Positions 8,236 to 18,606 of a DNA stretch of 64,000 nt are shown here, one piece after another. Origin of the DNA: Khoudiadiopia massiliensis (lineage in GTDB: Bacteria > Bacillota > Clostridia > Tissierellales > Peptoniphilaceae). The position numbers and the translations under genes were made by a program. Where the stretch lies: contig OKQS01000004.1 in NCBI GenBank assembly GCA_900290095.1, forward strand, positions 55,166-119,165, written 5' to 3'. The number at the start of each line of letters is the position of its first letter. Positions within the stretch are counted from its first letter, which is position 1. The notes below the pieces were generated by a model. It made no database searches. It had not been told where the DNA came from and saw only the letters and a list, made by a program, of their open reading frames with translations.

Positions 8236-9513
8236 TTAACGATTCAAGAATCCCTTATAATGACGCATCTGAAGCTTAGCTTCCAATGTTCTTACAATTT
8301 CAAGTACAACTCCCACAACGATGATTATAGAAGTTCCTCCAAAGCCCAAGCTTACTCCGAATATTCTCTGAACAATCTGGGGAATTATAGAAAGGATAGC
8401 CAGGATTATGGCGCCGATCAAGGTAATTCTTCCAACGATCTTCTGCAGGTAGTCGGTGGTCGGTTTTCCGGGTCTTATTCCCGGGATAAATCCGCCTGAC
8501 TGCTGCAGGTTTCTGGAATACTCATAGGCATTGAAAGTGATTGAATTGTAGAAATAGGCAAAGAAGATTATCAGTACAACTTGTAAAATTCCCTGGAAAA
8601 TGGTTCCGGTCCAGCCGGTCGGTGTCAGGAATTTCTCGACGAAATTCGCAACTCCGCCACCGAAGATCAGAGCCAAGGTCTGAGGCAGGGCTAAAAGAGC
8701 TGAAGCAAAGATCACAGGCAAAACGCCGGCCATATTTACTTTAATTGGAATATGGGTGGCCTGACCACCATACATTTTTCTTCCAACCACTCTCTTGGCA
8801 TACTGTACAGGTATCTTTCTTTCACCTTCGTTCAAATATACGACAACTACCGTGATAGCCAGGAAAACAACAACCATAAGTATTGGAAGCAGAATGGAAA
8901 TCCGGCCTGCGGCTGAAAGCTGGATCATGCGGCTTAGGGTTCCGGGCATTCCGGCAACTATTCCCATAAAGATTATGAAGGAAACTCCGTTACCTACACC
9001 TTTTTCGGTAATAAGGTCGCCGATCCATACAACAAACTGGGCTCCTGCTACCATAACCAATATAGCGATGGATTTCTCCAACATGCCGCCGCTTGCAAAT
9101 GCTCTTCCGAAAATACCCTGAACCAGAGCGAAGGCTTGCAGCAATGCTAAAGCCACTCCCAAATACTTGGTTATCTGTCCTATCTTCTTTCTTCCTTCTT
9201 CACCCTGCTTGGAAATTTCTTCCAAGGCCGGAATCGCAAAGGTCAAAAGCTGAATAACTATCGATGAAGTTATATATGGTCCCACGCCCAGAGCGAAGAC
9301 GCTCAAATTGGCAAGACCGCCGCCGCTGATCATGTTCAGGATGCCTAAGAGACTTCCCTGGGCTGAATCATAGATCATGCGGATCAATTTAGTATTGGCA
9401 AAAGGGATTGGCAGTGTATGGCCCAATCTCAGGACCACCACCATTAAAATTGTAAAAATTATCCCTTTTCTAGTTTCATCAACCTTCCAGGCATTCTTGA
9501 GTGTGGCTAACAT
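8236..9513 (-). CDS. secY: Protein translocase subunit SecY
   Basis: Central pore protein of the Sec translocon, 425 residues with about ten membrane segments. Recognisable are FANTKLIRMIYDSAQGSLLG near the N-terminus, the GIVAGMPGTL region, and cytoplasmic loop GFIPGIRPGKPT that contacts SecA. The ATG at 9513 overlaps the rplO stop by one base (TAATG). Its partner SecE is encoded near 61.3 kb; SecG is not in the window. Confidence 0.97.
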   Translation of the reverse strand: MLATLKNAWKVDETRKGIIFTILMVVVLRLGHTLPIPFANTKLIRMIYDSAQGSLLGILNMISGGGLANLSVFALGVGPYITSSIVIQLLTFAIPALEEISKQGEEGRKKIGQITKYLGVALALLQAFALVQGIFGRAFASGGMLEKSIAILVMVAGAQFVVWIGDLITEKGVGNGVSFIIFMGIVAGMPGTLSRMIQLSAAGRISILLPILMVVVFLAITVVVVYLNEGERKIPVQYAKRVVGRKMYGGQATHIPIKVNMAGVLPVIFASALLALPQTLALIFGGGVANFVEKFLTPTGWTGTIFQGILQVVLIIFFAYFYNSITFNAYEYSRNLQQSGGFIPGIRPGKPTTDYLQKIVGRITLIGAIILAILSIIPQIVQRIFGVSLGFGGTSIIIVVGVVLEIVRTLEAKLQMRHYKGFLNR

Positions 9514-9962
9514 TAGACCACCTCAGCCTTTCCTCCTGCCTGCTCGATTTTTTCCTGAGCAGATTTGGTGAATTTCTCGGCTTTTACAGTCAATTTCTTT
9601 TCCAATTCACCATTGCCCAAAATTTTTAAGCCGTCAATGAGTTCGCTCTTCTTGATCAGGCCTGCATCTATCAGCGCCTGAGCATCAATGGTTGTCCCTT
9701 CCTCAAACAGATTCAGGTCCATTACATTAACAGTGGCAAACTTCTTGGCAAAATTATTGGTAAAACCGTGCTTTGGCAACCTGCGGAAAAGTGGAAGCTG
9801 ACCACCCTCGAATCCCGGTCTTACGCCCCCGCCTGAACGGGAGTTCTGTCCGTCACGGCCTCTGCCGGCAAACTTTCCCCAGCCTGATGAATGACCGCGT
9901 CCAACTCTCTTGGACTTTTTAACGGCACCACCCTCGGCCGGTCTCAATTCATGAAGTTTCAT
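9513..9962 (-). CDS. rplO: 50S ribosomal protein L15
   Basis: 149-residue assembly protein. The N-terminal half is a glycine/arginine-rich extension ([12 protein letters not shown], then [19 protein letters not shown]) that threads into 23S rRNA; the C-terminal half is globular. The ATG at 9962 has AGGAGGT upstream and gives the canonical MKLHEL start. It is one base overlapped with secY. Confidence 0.97.
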   Translation of the reverse strand: MKLHELRPAEGGAVKKSKRVGRGHSSGWGKFAGRGRDGQNSRSGGGVRPGFEGGQLPLFRRLPKHGFTNNFAKKFATVNVMDLNLFEEGTTIDAQALIDAGLIKKSELIDGLKILGNGELEKKLTVKAEKFTKSAQEKIEQAGGKAEVV

Positions 9963-9972
9963 GGACAACCTC

Positions 9973-10155
9973 CTATTCCACTTCTGAAAAGTCGAGCATA
10001 AAGTCGATCTTTGCAATTGAGCCTCTTATGGCGTCATTATCTTTATGCACAACTGTCTGTCCTATTTTATTCAGGCCCAAAGCTTTAGCGATTTTGATCT
10101 GCTTATCCGTTTTTCCGGCGAAGCTCTTTTTTAAAGTAATTTGTAATTTTCCCAT
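9973..10155 (-). CDS. rpmD: 50S ribosomal protein L30
   Basis: Small 60-residue 50S protein of the usual bacterial length. It has the L30 signature [13 protein letters not shown], then [20 protein letters not shown], ending [11 protein letters not shown]. It stands between rpsE and rplO with GGAGGTTC-type ribosome site before the ATG, the conserved spc-operon order. Confidence 0.96.
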   Translation of the reverse strand: MGKLQITLKKSFAGKTDKQIKIAKALGLNKIGQTVVHKDNDAIRGSIAKIDFMLDFSEVE

Positions 10156-10168
10156 TAAAGAACCTCCT

Positions 10169-10672
10169 TTAGTTCAAAATCTCTTCTACGCTTTTACCAC
10201 GCAGCTTGGCCAGCTGATCTGCCGTCTTCATCTGTTTGAGTCCTGCAAGAGTTGCATTTACAATGCTTCCGGCATTTGAGGATCCCAAAGACTTGGCACG
10301 AATATCTGTAATTCCGGCAAGTTCGCAGACGGCACGAACCGGGCCGCCGGCAATGATTCCGGTACCTTCTTTTGCAGGCATGAGAAGGACCCTTCCGGCT
10401 CCGTCCCTTCCCACAATCTCATGAGGAATGGTGGTTCCCACTACAGGAACTTTTACCATGTTCTTCTTGGCCTTGTCTGAGCCCTTCCTGATAGCCTCGG
10501 GTATTTCCAAAGACTTTCCGGATCCTACTCCTACATTTCCCTTGCCGTCACCCACAACAACCAGGGCTGTGAAACGACCTGTACGACCGCCCTTTGCTGT
10601 CTTGGAGACACGGTTGATGTAAACGACTTTTTCCTCAAGCTCTGATTTCTGCTTGCGGTTATCTCTTTTCAT
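10169..10672 (-). CDS. rpsE: 30S ribosomal protein S5
   Basis: 167-residue protein at the mRNA entry side of the 30S subunit, important for decoding fidelity. It shows the double-stranded-RNA-binding N-terminal domain ([19 protein letters not shown]) and a C-terminal domain with [21 protein letters not shown]. The glycine loop [14 protein letters not shown] is intact. Good AGGAGAG ribosome site. Confidence 0.97.
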   Translation of the reverse strand: MKRDNRKQKSELEEKVVYINRVSKTAKGGRTGRFTALVVVGDGKGNVGVGSGKSLEIPEAIRKGSDKAKKNMVKVPVVGTTIPHEIVGRDGAGRVLLMPAKEGTGIIAGGPVRAVCELAGITDIRAKSLGSSNAGSIVNATLAGLKQMKTADQLAKLRGKSVEEILN

Positions 10673-10689
10673 TATGCTCTCCTCCCCAA

Positions 10690-11046
10690 TTACAGCTTCA
10701 AGCCTTCTTCACGGGCAGCTTCGGCCAAAGCCTTTACCTTGCCGTGATAGATATAACCTGAACGGTCAAACACAACATTATCAATGCCCTTGTCTAAAGC
10801 TCTTTTAGCAATCAGTGTTCCCACTGCTTTAGCAGACTCTACATTTGAGCCGTGAGCATCACATTCTTTATCCAAAGTCGAAGCGGAAGCCAATGTCTTG
10901 CCCTCAACATCATCAATGATCTGAGCATAGATGTTCATATTGCTCTTATACACATTGAGACGGGGCCTTTCAGGCGTTCCGGCGATTTTCCTGCGAACGC
11001 GCGCATGACGAATCTTGCGACTCTGGTTCTTATTAAATATAGCCAT
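10690..11046 (-). CDS. rplR: 50S ribosomal protein L18
   Basis: 118-residue protein that binds 5S rRNA together with L5. The N-terminal basic segment [16 protein letters not shown] and the motif [19 protein letters not shown] identify it; the C-terminus ends in [14 protein letters not shown]. Canonical position between rplF and rpsE. Confidence 0.97.
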   Translation of the reverse strand: MAIFNKNQSRKIRHARVRRKIAGTPERPRLNVYKSNMNIYAQIIDDVEGKTLASASTLDKECDAHGSNVESAKAVGTLIAKRALDKGIDNVVFDRSGYIYHGKVKALAEAAREEGLKL

Positions 11047-11057
11047 TAACGCCCTCC

Positions 11058-11597
11058 TTACTTACCTGTCTTGCCTTCCTTGCGACGGATATGCTCATCT
11101 TCATAACGTACACCCTTTCCTTTATAAGGTTCGGGGAGACGGGTCTTACGAATATTCGCCGCAACACTTCCTACCTTCTGTTTATCTATACCGCTTACAA
11201 TAATCGTGAGGTTGTCAGGAGCTTCTATGCTTATTCCTTCTTCCTCAGGTATTGTGATCTGGTGAGAATACCCCAGGTTCAAAACAAGATTCTTGCCCTG
11301 TTTCTGAGCCCTGTATCCCGAACCGGTGATCAGAAGCTTTTTGCTGTATCCGTTTGAGACACCCTCTACCATATTTGCAATCAATGTACGGTAGAGACCG
11401 TGAAGAGACCTGGTCTCTTTTGTCTCATCGGGTCTAACCAGGGTCAAGATTCCGTCTTGGATATCTAAGTTGAAGCGCTTATCAATTTGTTGCTCAAGCT
11501 CTCCCTTAGGCCCTTTGACCTTGACCAGATTGTCTTTTGCGACTGAAATCTCTACGTTTGATGGGATTTCAATCGGTTTTTTACCAACTCTCGACAT
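11058..11597 (-). CDS. rplF: 50S ribosomal protein L6
   Basis: 179-residue protein near the GTPase-associated centre. It has the two tandem L6 folds, with the C-terminal signature [20 protein letters not shown]. It begins [16 protein letters not shown], as expected. It is 13 nt after rpsH with AAGGAGGGA before its ATG. Confidence 0.97.
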   Translation of the reverse strand: MSRVGKKPIEIPSNVEISVAKDNLVKVKGPKGELEQQIDKRFNLDIQDGILTLVRPDETKETRSLHGLYRTLIANMVEGVSNGYSKKLLITGSGYRAQKQGKNLVLNLGYSHQITIPEEEGISIEAPDNLTIIVSGIDKQKVGSVAANIRKTRLPEPYKGKGVRYEDEHIRRKEGKTGK

Positions 11598-11610
11598 TAT
11601 TCCCTCCTTA

Positions 11611-12003
11611 TTACCAAACGTAGCAAATTACTTCGCCGCCAACATTCTCTCTTGCGGCTTCTTTGCCTGTCATGATTCCTTTCGAAGTGGACATAATAGC
11701 TGTTCCCAACCCACCGAGAACGCGTGGAATTTCATTGGCACGAACATAAACTCTGCGGCCCGGTTTGGAAATTCTCTTTAATCCTGAGATTGTCCTCTCC
11801 TCATCCACATATTTAAGCTCGATGTTGATTATTCCCTGCTTATTATCTTCTATTACTTCGAAACTCTTTATATAGCCCTCATCCAATAAAATTTGAGCGA
11901 GGCTTTTCTTTAACTGTGACGCAGGAACCTGAACAGATTCATGCTTTTTCATATTGCCGTTGCGAATGCGTGTTAGCATATCCGCGATCGGATCTGTCAT
12001 CAT
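11611..12003 (-). CDS. rpsH: 30S ribosomal protein S8
   Basis: 130-residue 16S central-domain binder. It begins with two consecutive ATG codons (12003 and 12000); GAGGAGGAGG upstream fits the first with 7-nt spacing. Family features: [14 protein letters not shown] and the C-terminal [20 protein letters not shown] stretch ending GGEVICYVW. In many bacteria S8 represses the spc operon by binding near rplE; no clear mimic of its 16S site was recognised here. Confidence 0.96.
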   Translation of the reverse strand: MMTDPIADMLTRIRNGNMKKHESVQVPASQLKKSLAQILLDEGYIKSFEVIEDNKQGIINIELKYVDEERTISGLKRISKPGRRVYVRANEIPRVLGGLGTAIMSTSKGIMTGKEAARENVGGEVICYVW

Positions 12004-12023
12004 ATCGCTTCCTCCTCCTCAAA

Positions 12024-12209
12024 TTACCAACTGGCCTTTTTTACACCCGGGATTTGGCCTTTATAAGCCAATTCACGGAAGCAAATCCTGCAAACGCCAT
12101 ACTTACGAAGGACTGAATGAGGACGACCGCAAATGCTGCAACGTGTGTATTCACGCGTTGAGAACTTGGCTTTTCTGGCCTGTTTAGCTCTCATTGATTT
12201 TTTAGCCAT
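12024..12209 (-). CDS. rpsN: 30S ribosomal protein S14, zinc-binding type
   Basis: 61-residue short S14 with two CxxC pairs (CSIC and CRIC, the pattern C-x2-C-x12-C-x2-C) that bind zinc. It starts [17 protein letters not shown] zinc-independent paralogue, common in other Firmicutes, is not in the window. It follows rplE directly: the rplE stop and the S14 start are adjacent bases. Confidence 0.97.
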   Translation of the reverse strand: MAKKSMRAKQARKAKFSTREYTRCSICGRPHSVLRKYGVCRICFRELAYKGQIPGVKKASW

Positions 12210-12764
12210 TTAGTCCTCCTGTCTCTTTTTGAAAGGCATTCCCATATATTCCAAAAACGCCTTAGCTTCTTCATCGGTTTCCGCACTGGTCACTATTATG
12301 ATGTCCATGCCCCTGATCTCGTCTACATCATCGTAGTTGATCTCGGGGAAAATGAGCTGTTCCTTGATTCCCATGGCATAGTTTCCACGTCCGTCAAAAG
12401 AAGTGTCTGAAACTCCTCTGAAGTCGCGGACCCTGGGAAGGGCTATATTGACCAGCTTGTCAAAGAAATAGTACATACGGTCATGGCGAAGGGTAACCTT
12501 TGTTGCTATTGGCATACCCTCACGAAGCTTGAAGTTGGCGACTGATTTCTTAGCCTTAATGGTTACGGGCTTCTGACCTGCGATTATGGTCAGTTCTCTA
12601 ATAGCGTCTTCAAGGAGCTTTGGATTTTCCTTTGCTCCGCCTACCGCAATGTTAATCACTATCTTCTCGAGTTTAGGAACCTGCATTATGTTGTCATAAT
12701 TGAATTCCTTCATAAGAGCAGGCACTACCTCGTTTTTGTATTTTTCAACATATCTTGAAGCCAT
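12210..12764 (-). CDS. rplE: 50S ribosomal protein L5
   Basis: 184-residue 5S rRNA-binding protein of the central protuberance. Signature stretches: [58 protein letters not shown]. Length and position between rplX and rpsN are standard. Confidence 0.97.
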   Translation of the reverse strand: MASRYVEKYKNEVVPALMKEFNYDNIMQVPKLEKIVINIAVGGAKENPKLLEDAIRELTIIAGQKPVTIKAKKSVANFKLREGMPIATKVTLRHDRMYYFFDKLVNIALPRVRDFRGVSDTSFDGRGNYAMGIKEQLIFPEINYDDVDEIRGMDIIIVTSAETDEEAKAFLEYMGMPFKKRQED

Positions 12765-12775
12765 TGCTTGCCCCC

Positions 12776-13087
12776 TTACTTATCAAAGACGGTGTCTGAC
12801 TTGGTTGAGACTCTGACTTTTTTGCCATTTTTAATCTCCATCCTAGTACGAACACCCTTCTTTACTTTTTCATCATAGAGAAGGACATTGGAAGCATTTA
12901 TCCTGCCTTCACTCTCAACAATGCCTCCCGGCTCATTAGCTCCCCTTGGCTTTTTATGGTGCTTCTGAACGTTGACTTTCTCAACGATTACGCGATTTTC
13001 CTTGGGGAAGGCCTGGAGGATTTTGCCAACTTTACCCTTGTCTTTACCAGTCATCACCTGAACGGTGTCTCCGGTTTTTACGTGCAT
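12776..13087 (-). CDS. rplX: 50S ribosomal protein L24
   Basis: 103-residue early assembly protein at the tunnel exit. It carries an N-terminal KOW motif ([19 protein letters not shown]) followed by [15 protein letters not shown] and a basic C-terminus. Starts at ATG 13087, 10 nt after rplN. Confidence 0.97.
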   Translation of the reverse strand: MHVKTGDTVQVMTGKDKGKVGKILQAFPKENRVIVEKVNVQKHHKKPRGANEPGGIVESEGRINASNVLLYDEKVKKGVRTRMEIKNGKKVRVSTKSDTVFDK

Positions 13088-13097
13088 AGCGTCCTCC

Positions 13098-13466
13098 TTA
13101 TAAGACTTCAGGAGCCAAAGATATAATCTTCATATATCCCTTTGCCCTGAGTTCCCTTGTTACCGGCCCGAAAATACGTGTTCCCACCGGGTTCTTATCT
13201 TCTTTTACAATAACAGCCGCATTGTCATCAAATGCAATCTTGCTTCCGTCTTCTCTTGCTAAGGGAGCAACTGTTCTTACAATAACAGCTGTAACAACAT
13301 CACCTTTTTTTACGTTACCACCCGGTATTGCCTGCTTTACTGAGCAGCGAACCGTGTCTGCAATTCCTGCATATTTACGTCTGGTAGATCCGCTGACATG
13401 GATGACCAGGAGTTCACGTGCTCCTGAGTTGTCAGCAACCTTCAAACGACTTTCTTTCTGAATCAT
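13098..13466 (-). CDS. rplN: 50S ribosomal protein L14
   Basis: 122 residues, exactly the family length. It opens [20 protein letters not shown] and contains [14 protein letters not shown] and the C-terminal [10 protein letters not shown]14 contacts the 16S rRNA in intersubunit bridges and binds the silencing factor RsfS in other bacteria. Good GGGAGGA ribosome site. Confidence 0.97.
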   Translation of the reverse strand: MIQKESRLKVADNSGARELLVIHVSGSTRRKYAGIADTVRCSVKQAIPGGNVKKGDVVTAVIVRTVAPLAREDGSKIAFDDNAAVIVKEDKNPVGTRIFGPVTRELRAKGYMKIISLAPEVL

Positions 13467-13482
13467 AGCATCCTCCCTTTAA

Positions 13483-13740
13483 TTACATCGCATGTTCAAG
13501 GATGGTGACCAAGCGATATCTCTTATCTTTCGAGAGAGGTCTGGTTTCCATTAAGCGTACTCGATCGCCCGGCTTGGCTTCATTGTTTTCATCATGAGCC
13601 TTTACCCGAATGCTCTTCTTAAGCATCTTCTTATATACCGGATGCTTGACCATTCTGGAAACTTCAACAACGATGGTCTTATCCATCTTGTCCGAGACCA
13701 CGACTCCGCTTACTGTTCTGCGATTTGTAGTTCTCTCCAT
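13483..13740 (-). CDS. rpsQ: 30S ribosomal protein S17
   Basis: 85-residue OB-fold primary 16S binder. Family stretches: [32 protein letters not shown], and the [20 protein letters not shown] end. It lies 4 nt after rpmC, in standard order. Confidence 0.97.
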   Translation of the reverse strand: MERTTNRRTVSGVVVSDKMDKTIVVEVSRMVKHPVYKKMLKKSIRVKAHDENNEAKPGDRVRLMETRPLSKDKRYRLVTILEHAM

Positions 13741-13744
13741 TTGG

Positions 13745-13951
13745 TTAAGCTTCCTTTCTTAATTTTAATTGGCGTTCACGCTGCACAGTGCGAACCCTTG
13801 CTATATCCTGCTTTACCGTACCGATTGAGTTAAAGTTCTCCAGCTGACCGGTTGCATCCTGAAAGCGAAGATTGAAGAGCTCTTCTTTGAGATCATTCAG
13901 TTTTTTAACCAGGTCTTGATCGGTCATATTACGAATCTCTGTCGCTTTCAT
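13745..13951 (-). CDS. rpmC: 50S ribosomal protein L29
   Basis: 68-residue helical hairpin protein beside the tunnel exit. It starts [14 protein letters not shown] and contains [16 protein letters not shown] followed by [14 protein letters not shown]. The ATG at 13951 shares one base with the rplP stop. Confidence 0.96.
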   Translation of the reverse strand: MKATEIRNMTDQDLVKKLNDLKEELFNLRFQDATGQLENFNSIGTVKQDIARVRTVQRERQLKLRKEA

Positions 13952-14382
13952 TACGATTCACCTTCCTGTTCCACAATATCCGACATCACAACTTTCGTTT
14001 TGATGGGAAGTTTCGCTGCTGCAAGCCTCATGGCTCTGCGTGCAACGTCCGGCGATACGCCTGACATTTCAAATAGGATTCTCCCGGGTTTTACAACTGC
14101 TACCCAATATTCTGGAGCACCTTTACCGGATCCCATACGTACTTCTGCCGGCTTCTTTGATACCGGCTTGTCCGGAAATACCTTTATCCAAACATTTCCG
14201 CCACGCTTTATATAACGTGTCATGGCACGACGGGCAGCTTCTATCTGGTTTGCTGTCATCCAGCAGGGTTCCAGAGCCTGCAGTCCGTAATCACCATATG
14301 CCAATGTGTTACCGCGATGGGCCATGCCCTTCATTCTTCCGCGGTGGACACGACGGCGTTTTACTCTTTTTGGCATTAACAT
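13951..14382 (-). CDS. rplP: 50S ribosomal protein L16
   Basis: 143-residue protein at the A-site finger. It starts [15 protein letters not shown] and has [18 protein letters not shown], the [17 protein letters not shown] helix and the [18 protein letters not shown] end. The ATG has GGAGG 7 nt upstream. Standard position between rpsC and rpmC. Confidence 0.97.
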   Translation of the reverse strand: MLMPKRVKRRRVHRGRMKGMAHRGNTLAYGDYGLQALEPCWMTANQIEAARRAMTRYIKRGGNVWIKVFPDKPVSKKPAEVRMGSGKGAPEYWVAVVKPGRILFEMSGVSPDVARRAMRLAAAKLPIKTKVVMSDIVEQEGES

Positions 14383-14403
14383 TTCATATCCTCCTTCCGC
14401 GGC

Positions 14404-15171
14404 TTAGCGATCGTCCCTGTTCGGACGGTCATCGCGATTGCTGCGGCGTGGGTTCGTTTTTCCGTCAGCCCTCCTGTTGCGGTTCTGGCGACGATTTGGA
14501 CGACGTTGCGGCTGTGGCTTGGGCATTTCAGCTTCCTTCATTCCCGGAAGGACTTCACCCAAATAGATCCAAACCTTAACCCCGATTGCACCGTATGTTG
14601 TATCTGCTGTTGCAACTCCATATCTTATGTCGGCACGCAGGGTCTGCAGAGGTATTGTTCCCTCGGAATAGTGCTCTGTACGAGCCATATCAGCTCCGCC
14701 CAAACGTCCTGCGCAGGAAGTTTTAATTCCCTTTGCACCCGCACGAAGAGTTCTCTGAATGGCCTGCTTCATAGCACGACGGAAAGAAACCCTGTTTTCA
14801 AGATCTTCGGCAATTCTTTCTGCAACCAACTGGGCATCAATATCCGGGTTTTTGATCTCTTCAACATTTATAAGCACGGTTTTGCCGTACTTCTTTTCCA
14901 TGTCTTTTCTGAGCTGGTCAACTGCTGTCCCGCCCTTACCGATGACAACACCGGGCTTGGCCGTTTTAACAGTAACCCTTACTCTTCCCATTGTTCTTTC
15001 GATATCAATGTCGGAGATAGCCGCTTCATTCAATTTTTTCTTTAAATCCATGCGGATTTCATTATCTTCTTTAAGCAAAGAGGCGAAATCAGCTTTGTCG
15101 GCAAACCAATTGGAATCCCAGTCTTTGATGACACCGACGCGCAGCCCCTTCGGATTAACCTTTTGACCCAT
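14404..15171 (-). CDS. rpsC: 30S ribosomal protein S3 with extended basic tail
   Basis: S3 binds the 30S head and has mRNA helicase activity with S4 and S5. KH domain ([20 protein letters not shown]) and the C-terminal S3 domain ([35 protein letters not shown]) are complete. After about residue 215 the protein continues in a low-complexity arginine/asparagine tail ([12 protein letters not shown]) to 255 residues, longer than the common 210-230. Such tails are common and probably disordered. Confidence 0.96.
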   Translation of the reverse strand: MGQKVNPKGLRVGVIKDWDSNWFADKADFASLLKEDNEIRMDLKKKLNEAAISDIDIERTMGRVRVTVKTAKPGVVIGKGGTAVDQLRKDMEKKYGKTVLINVEEIKNPDIDAQLVAERIAEDLENRVSFRRAMKQAIQRTLRAGAKGIKTSCAGRLGGADMARTEHYSEGTIPLQTLRADIRYGVATADTTYGAIGVKVWIYLGEVLPGMKEAEMPKPQPQRRPNRRQNRNRRADGKTNPRRSNRDDRPNRDDR

Positions 15172-15521
15172 TAGCGATCTTCCTCCTCTTCCTTCTCTGC
15201 AATAACTACACCTATATGTGATGTCCGCTTCAAAATCGGATAGGCGGCACCTTTTGCTTTCGGATGCCAGCGTTTCATTGTCGGGCCGTCATTTGCCCAA
15301 GCCTTAGTCACAACCAACTCCTGGCGATCAAGGCTGAGATTGTTCTCCGCGTTTGCTATGGCCGATTTTAGAACATCGGCTAAAATCTCCGCACCTTTTT
15401 TAGGAGTAAAGCGAAGGAAAGTCAAAGCCTCATCAACCTGCTTTCCACGAATCTCTTTACAAATATAGTTAACCTTGCGAGGAGAGATACGAACATATTT
15501 TGCTTCTGCTCTTGCTTCCAT
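15171..15521 (-). CDS. rplV: 50S ribosomal protein L22
   Basis: 116 residues; its long loop lines the peptide exit tunnel and is a macrolide-resistance site in other bacteria. Family stretches: [15 protein letters not shown], then [21 protein letters not shown] and the loop [20 protein letters not shown] region (here [16 protein letters not shown]). An acidic EEEEDR end. Stop overlaps the rpsC start by one base. Confidence 0.97.
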   Translation of the reverse strand: MEARAEAKYVRISPRKVNYICKEIRGKQVDEALTFLRFTPKKGAEILADVLKSAIANAENNLSLDRQELVVTKAWANDGPTMKRWHPKAKGAAYPILKRTSHIGVVIAEKEEEEDR

Positions 15522-15532
15522 TATCTTCCTCC

Positions 15533-15820
15533 TTATTTTCCGGCCCTGGCACCGGCATCGTTCTTCTTTGCATGACCCCTAAATGTACGGGTCGGCACGA
15601 ACTCTCCCAGCTTATGGCCTACCATGTCCTCAGTTACATAAATCGGAACATGTTTACGTCCATCATGAACAGCTATTGTATGGCCCACAAATTCAGGAAA
15701 GATAGTCGAACGGCGGGACCAGGTTTTAATAACTTGCTTTTTATTGCTCTTGTTGAGTTCATCAATTTTTTTCATCAGATGGTCATCAACAAAGGGCCCT
15801 TTTTTCAGCGATCTGCTCAT
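15533..15820 (-). CDS. rpsS: 30S ribosomal protein S19
   Basis: 95-residue head protein that reaches the A-site. It begins [18 protein letters not shown] and has [20 protein letters not shown] and [12 protein letters not shown]. Canonical length and place between rplB and rplV. Confidence 0.97.
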   Translation of the reverse strand: MSRSLKKGPFVDDHLMKKIDELNKSNKKQVIKTWSRRSTIFPEFVGHTIAVHDGRKHVPIYVTEDMVGHKLGEFVPTRTFRGHAKKNDAGARAGK

Positions 15821-15833
15821 TTCACCCTCCTAA

Positions 15834-16664
15834 CTATTTCTTTCTCCTGCGAACTATGAACTTGTTCGAGGCCTTCTTGCGACTTCTAGTCTTAACACCA
15901 CGGCTCTTCTTGCCCCATGGTGTCATTGGCTGTGGACGTCCTACCGGAGCCCTGCCCTCACCACCACCGTGTGGATGGTCTACCGGGTTCATGGCTGAAC
16001 CGCGTACATGTGGCTTCTTGCCCAAGTAGCGTTTCTTACCGGCTTTTCCAAGCCTGGTCAAGCTGTTATCCATGTTGCCAACCTGACCTATTGTAGCCTT
16101 GCATTCCAGGGGCACTAAGCGGTGCTCTCCTGAAGGAAGGCGGACCTGAGCATATTTTCCTTCTTTTGCCATCAGCTGGGCCAGTGAGCCGGCTGAGCGG
16201 ACCAATTGGCCGCCTTTTCCGGGATGGAGCTCAATATTGTGAATATTGGTACCTACCGGTATGGCACTTAAGGGAAGGCAGTTGCCCACCTGAATATCTA
16301 CGTGGTCACCTGACTCAATATGGTCTCCTACTTTTAAGTCTCTTGGAGCTATGATGTAGCGTTTCTCTCCGTCAACGTAGTAGAGAAGGGCTATGTTCGC
16401 CGATCTGTTAGGATCGTATTCTATGGAAGCTACCTTTGCCGGTATGCCTTCCTTGCCCCTCTTGAAGTCTATGATGCGGTAATGGCGTTTGTTTCCGCCG
16501 CCGCGAAATCTCAAAGTAATCCTACCGCCATTGTTACGGCCGCCGGTTCTCTTTAAGGGAGCTGTCAATGACTTTTCGGGAGTTGACTTGCTTATCTCCT
16601 CGAAGGTTGACACCCTTTTTACTCTCTGACCCGCCGTGGTCGGCTTATATTTTCTGATACCCAT
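15834..16664 (-). CDS. rplB: 50S ribosomal protein L2
   Basis: 276-residue protein needed for subunit association and peptidyl transfer. It starts [14 protein letters not shown] and ends in the conserved [14 protein letters not shown] and [11 protein letters not shown] stretch. The histidine in DHPHGG, implicated in peptidyl transfer function, is present. Normal length and order. Confidence 0.98.
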   Translation of the reverse strand: MGIRKYKPTTAGQRVKRVSTFEEISKSTPEKSLTAPLKRTGGRNNGGRITLRFRGGGNKRHYRIIDFKRGKEGIPAKVASIEYDPNRSANIALLYYVDGEKRYIIAPRDLKVGDHIESGDHVDIQVGNCLPLSAIPVGTNIHNIELHPGKGGQLVRSAGSLAQLMAKEGKYAQVRLPSGEHRLVPLECKATIGQVGNMDNSLTRLGKAGKKRYLGKKPHVRGSAMNPVDHPHGGGEGRAPVGRPQPMTPWGKKSRGVKTRSRKKASNKFIVRRRKK

Positions 16665-16682
16665 GACTACCTCTCGTTTCCA

Positions 16683-16976
16683 TTACATTCCATCGAAGAA
16701 CTCTATGGTCTTCGAATCAGCTGTTAGGGTAACAATGGCCTTTTTCCAGTCCGGGTCTTTTCTATAGCTGTAGCCGGCTCTTCTCATCTTTCCCTTCATG
16801 TTGATGGTATTGACTGAAGCAACCTTAACTCCGTCAAAAGCTGTTTCAACAGCCTTGCGGATCTCGGACTTGTTGGCTCTCTTGTCTACACGGAAAGTGT
16901 ATTTATGTTGGTTCAAATCGCTCATTGATTTTTCCGTTATAACCGGAGCGATTATGATATCGTATGGAGATTTCAT
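16683..16976 (-). CDS. rplW: 50S ribosomal protein L23
   Basis: 97-residue tunnel-exit protein that docks trigger factor and signal recognition particle. The N-terminus carries [20 protein letters not shown] and the C-terminus [20 protein letters not shown]. Its ATG at 16976 overlaps the rplD stop by four bases, so the two are translationally coupled. Confidence 0.97.
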   Translation of the reverse strand: MKSPYDIIIAPVITEKSMSDLNQHKYTFRVDKRANKSEIRKAVETAFDGVKVASVNTINMKGKMRRAGYSYRKDPDWKKAIVTLTADSKTIEFFDGM

Positions 16977-17599
16977 ACCAGGAACACCTCCTCAGCTCTT
17001 TTTACCGCTTCTTCCGTCATGATCAAGCTGTCAAAGCGAAGCAGATCATACACGTTCATATTCTCTATCGGGCTTGTATGCGTATCTTCCAAGTTCTTGA
17101 ATGAGCGATAAACTTTTTCATCTACCTTATCAAGAACCAGAAGGGCCTTTTTATCAGCATTTACGGCCTTTAAAACTTCTTTTGCGGCCTTTGTGCTGAA
17201 TGAGTCAAGCTCCAGCTTATCAAGCACGATGATCTTGCCGTCCCTGGCTTTAGAAGTAAGTACCGACTTCATGGCCAAACGACGTATTCTCTTCGGGGTT
17301 GTGTATGAATAGTCTCTGGGCTTTACGGCAAATATCTGTCCGCCGCCTCTCCACTGTGGAGCTGTTCTTGAACCCTGACGGGCACGGCCTGTTCCCTTTT
17401 GTCTATAGGGCTTTCTTCCGCCCCCTCTTACCTCGCCGCGTGTCTTGGCTGATTGGGTACCCTGACGATGGTTGGCACGGATGTTTTTTACAACTGTATA
17501 TACAGCATGCTCATTAACTTCTGCATCAAACAGGTCATTTGATAGTTCCAGCTCGCCGACAACTTGGCCGCTTTGATTCAATATATTAATCTTTGGCAT
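16973..17599 (-). CDS. rplD: 50S ribosomal protein L4
   Basis: L4 lines the exit tunnel; in enterobacteria it also represses its own operon through the S10 leader. Two ATGs lie close together: the one at 17605 abuts AGGAGG with no spacer, so I use 17599 (spacer 6), giving [11 protein letters not shown] and 208 residues. The tunnel loop [20 protein letters not shown] is intact. Given the folded leader before rpsJ (see 18607-18883), autogenous control by L4 is possible here but unproven. Confidence 0.96.
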   Translation of the reverse strand: MPKINILNQSGQVVGELELSNDLFDAEVNEHAVYTVVKNIRANHRQGTQSAKTRGEVRGGGRKPYRQKGTGRARQGSRTAPQWRGGGQIFAVKPRDYSYTTPKRIRRLAMKSVLTSKARDGKIIVLDKLELDSFSTKAAKEVLKAVNADKKALLVLDKVDEKVYRSFKNLEDTHTSPIENMNVYDLLRFDSLIMTEEAVKRAEEVFLV

Positions 17600-17610
17600 T
17601 GTCATCCTCC

Positions 17611-18246
17611 TTACTTACTGCAAGCCTTGGCAGCCTGTTTAACAGCAACAAGGCCTCCCTTAGGTCCCGGAATTGCTCCTTTGACCAGGATCACGCCTGC
17701 CTCTTCATCTACGCGGACAACAGTCAAATTTTGAACAGTCACTCTCTCATTTCCCATCTTCCCTGAGCCTTTGGTTCCGGGGAAAACTCTGGCGGGATAT
17801 GAAGCTGCAGCTCTGGCTCCGGCAACTCTATGTGATTTTGAGCCGTGACCCATGGGGCCTCTTCCGTAGTTCCAGCGTTTAATTGCGCCCTGAGTTCCCT
17901 TACCTTTAGAGGTTCCGACTACGTCAACAATTTCTCCTTCTTCAAAGATGGAGACCTTGATTTCCCCTCCCAGTTCATAGTTTTCAGGGTCATCTACGCG
18001 GATTTCACGGACAAATTGCTTAACAGCAACATTAGCCTTGTTGAAATGACCTTTTTCCGGCTTGTTGGTATTCTTTTCTTTCTTGTCAAGATAGCCGACC
18101 TGTATTGCGTCATAGCCATCTTTTTCCTTAGTTTTGATCTGAGTTACTACGTTCGGCCCGGCTTGAATAACCGTGACCGGTGTAACTACTCCGGTTTCAT
18201 CAAAAACTTGAGTCATGCCAAGTTTTTTACCGAATATTTTTTTCAC
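17611..18246 (-). CDS. rplC: 50S ribosomal protein L3
   Basis: 211-residue early assembly protein reaching the peptidyl transferase centre. The start is GTG (18246) with AAGGAGG five bases upstream, giving MKKIFGKKLGMTQVFDE. Family features: GTSKGKGTQGAIKRWNYGRG and the MGHGSKSHR loop. Normal position after rpsJ. Confidence 0.97.
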   Translation of the reverse strand: MKKIFGKKLGMTQVFDETGVVTPVTVIQAGPNVVTQIKTKEKDGYDAIQVGYLDKKEKNTNKPEKGHFNKANVAVKQFVREIRVDDPENYELGGEIKVSIFEEGEIVDVVGTSKGKGTQGAIKRWNYGRGPMGHGSKSHRVAGARAAASYPARVFPGTKGSGKMGNERVTVQNLTVVRVDEEAGVILVKGAIPGPKGGLVAVKQAAKACSK

Positions 18247-18297
18247 CTTTACCTCCTTGATTACAGCGGATCAACTAGTGATCATCCTAACTTGGGG

Positions 18298-18606
18298 TTA
18301 GAGCTTAATCTCAATGTCCACGCCTGCGGGCAGATTCAGCTTTTTCAAAGCTTCCAATGTCTTTGCATTGGGGCGAACTATGTCAATCAGTCTCTTGTGA
18401 GTGCGCTGTTCAAACTGTTCGCGTGAATCCTTGTGTTTGTGGGGAGATCTCAATATTGTGATTATCTCCTTGTCCGTCGGCAGTGGGATCGGGCCTGATA
18501 CATCTGCACCTGAGCGTTTGCAAGCTTCCACAATCTTCTGTGCTGAAGCGTCTATAACCTCATGGTCATATGCTCTTAGCCGAATCCTGATTTTCTGATT
18601 AGCCAT
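18298..18606 (-). CDS. rpsJ: 30S ribosomal protein S10
   Basis: First gene of the S10 operon; 102 residues, the typical length, beginning [19 protein letters not shown]. In other bacteria S10 doubles as NusE in antitermination. The ATG at 18606 follows AAGGAGGAAAGGTAAG; an open frame extends 56 codons further upstream but is in the leader RNA and lacks a ribosome site. Stretches [21 protein letters not shown] and VDIEIKL are diagnostic. Confidence 0.97.
   Translation of the reverse strand: MANQKIRIRLRAYDHEVIDASAQKIVEACKRSGADVSGPIPLPTDKEIITILRSPHKHKDSREQFEQRTHKRLIDIVRPNAKTLEALKKLNLPAGVDIEIKL

Noticed and set aside
14040..14579. 179-codon plus-strand frame over rplP/rpsC
   Set aside because: Antisense shadow of two certain ribosomal genes with no ribosome site or recognisable domain.
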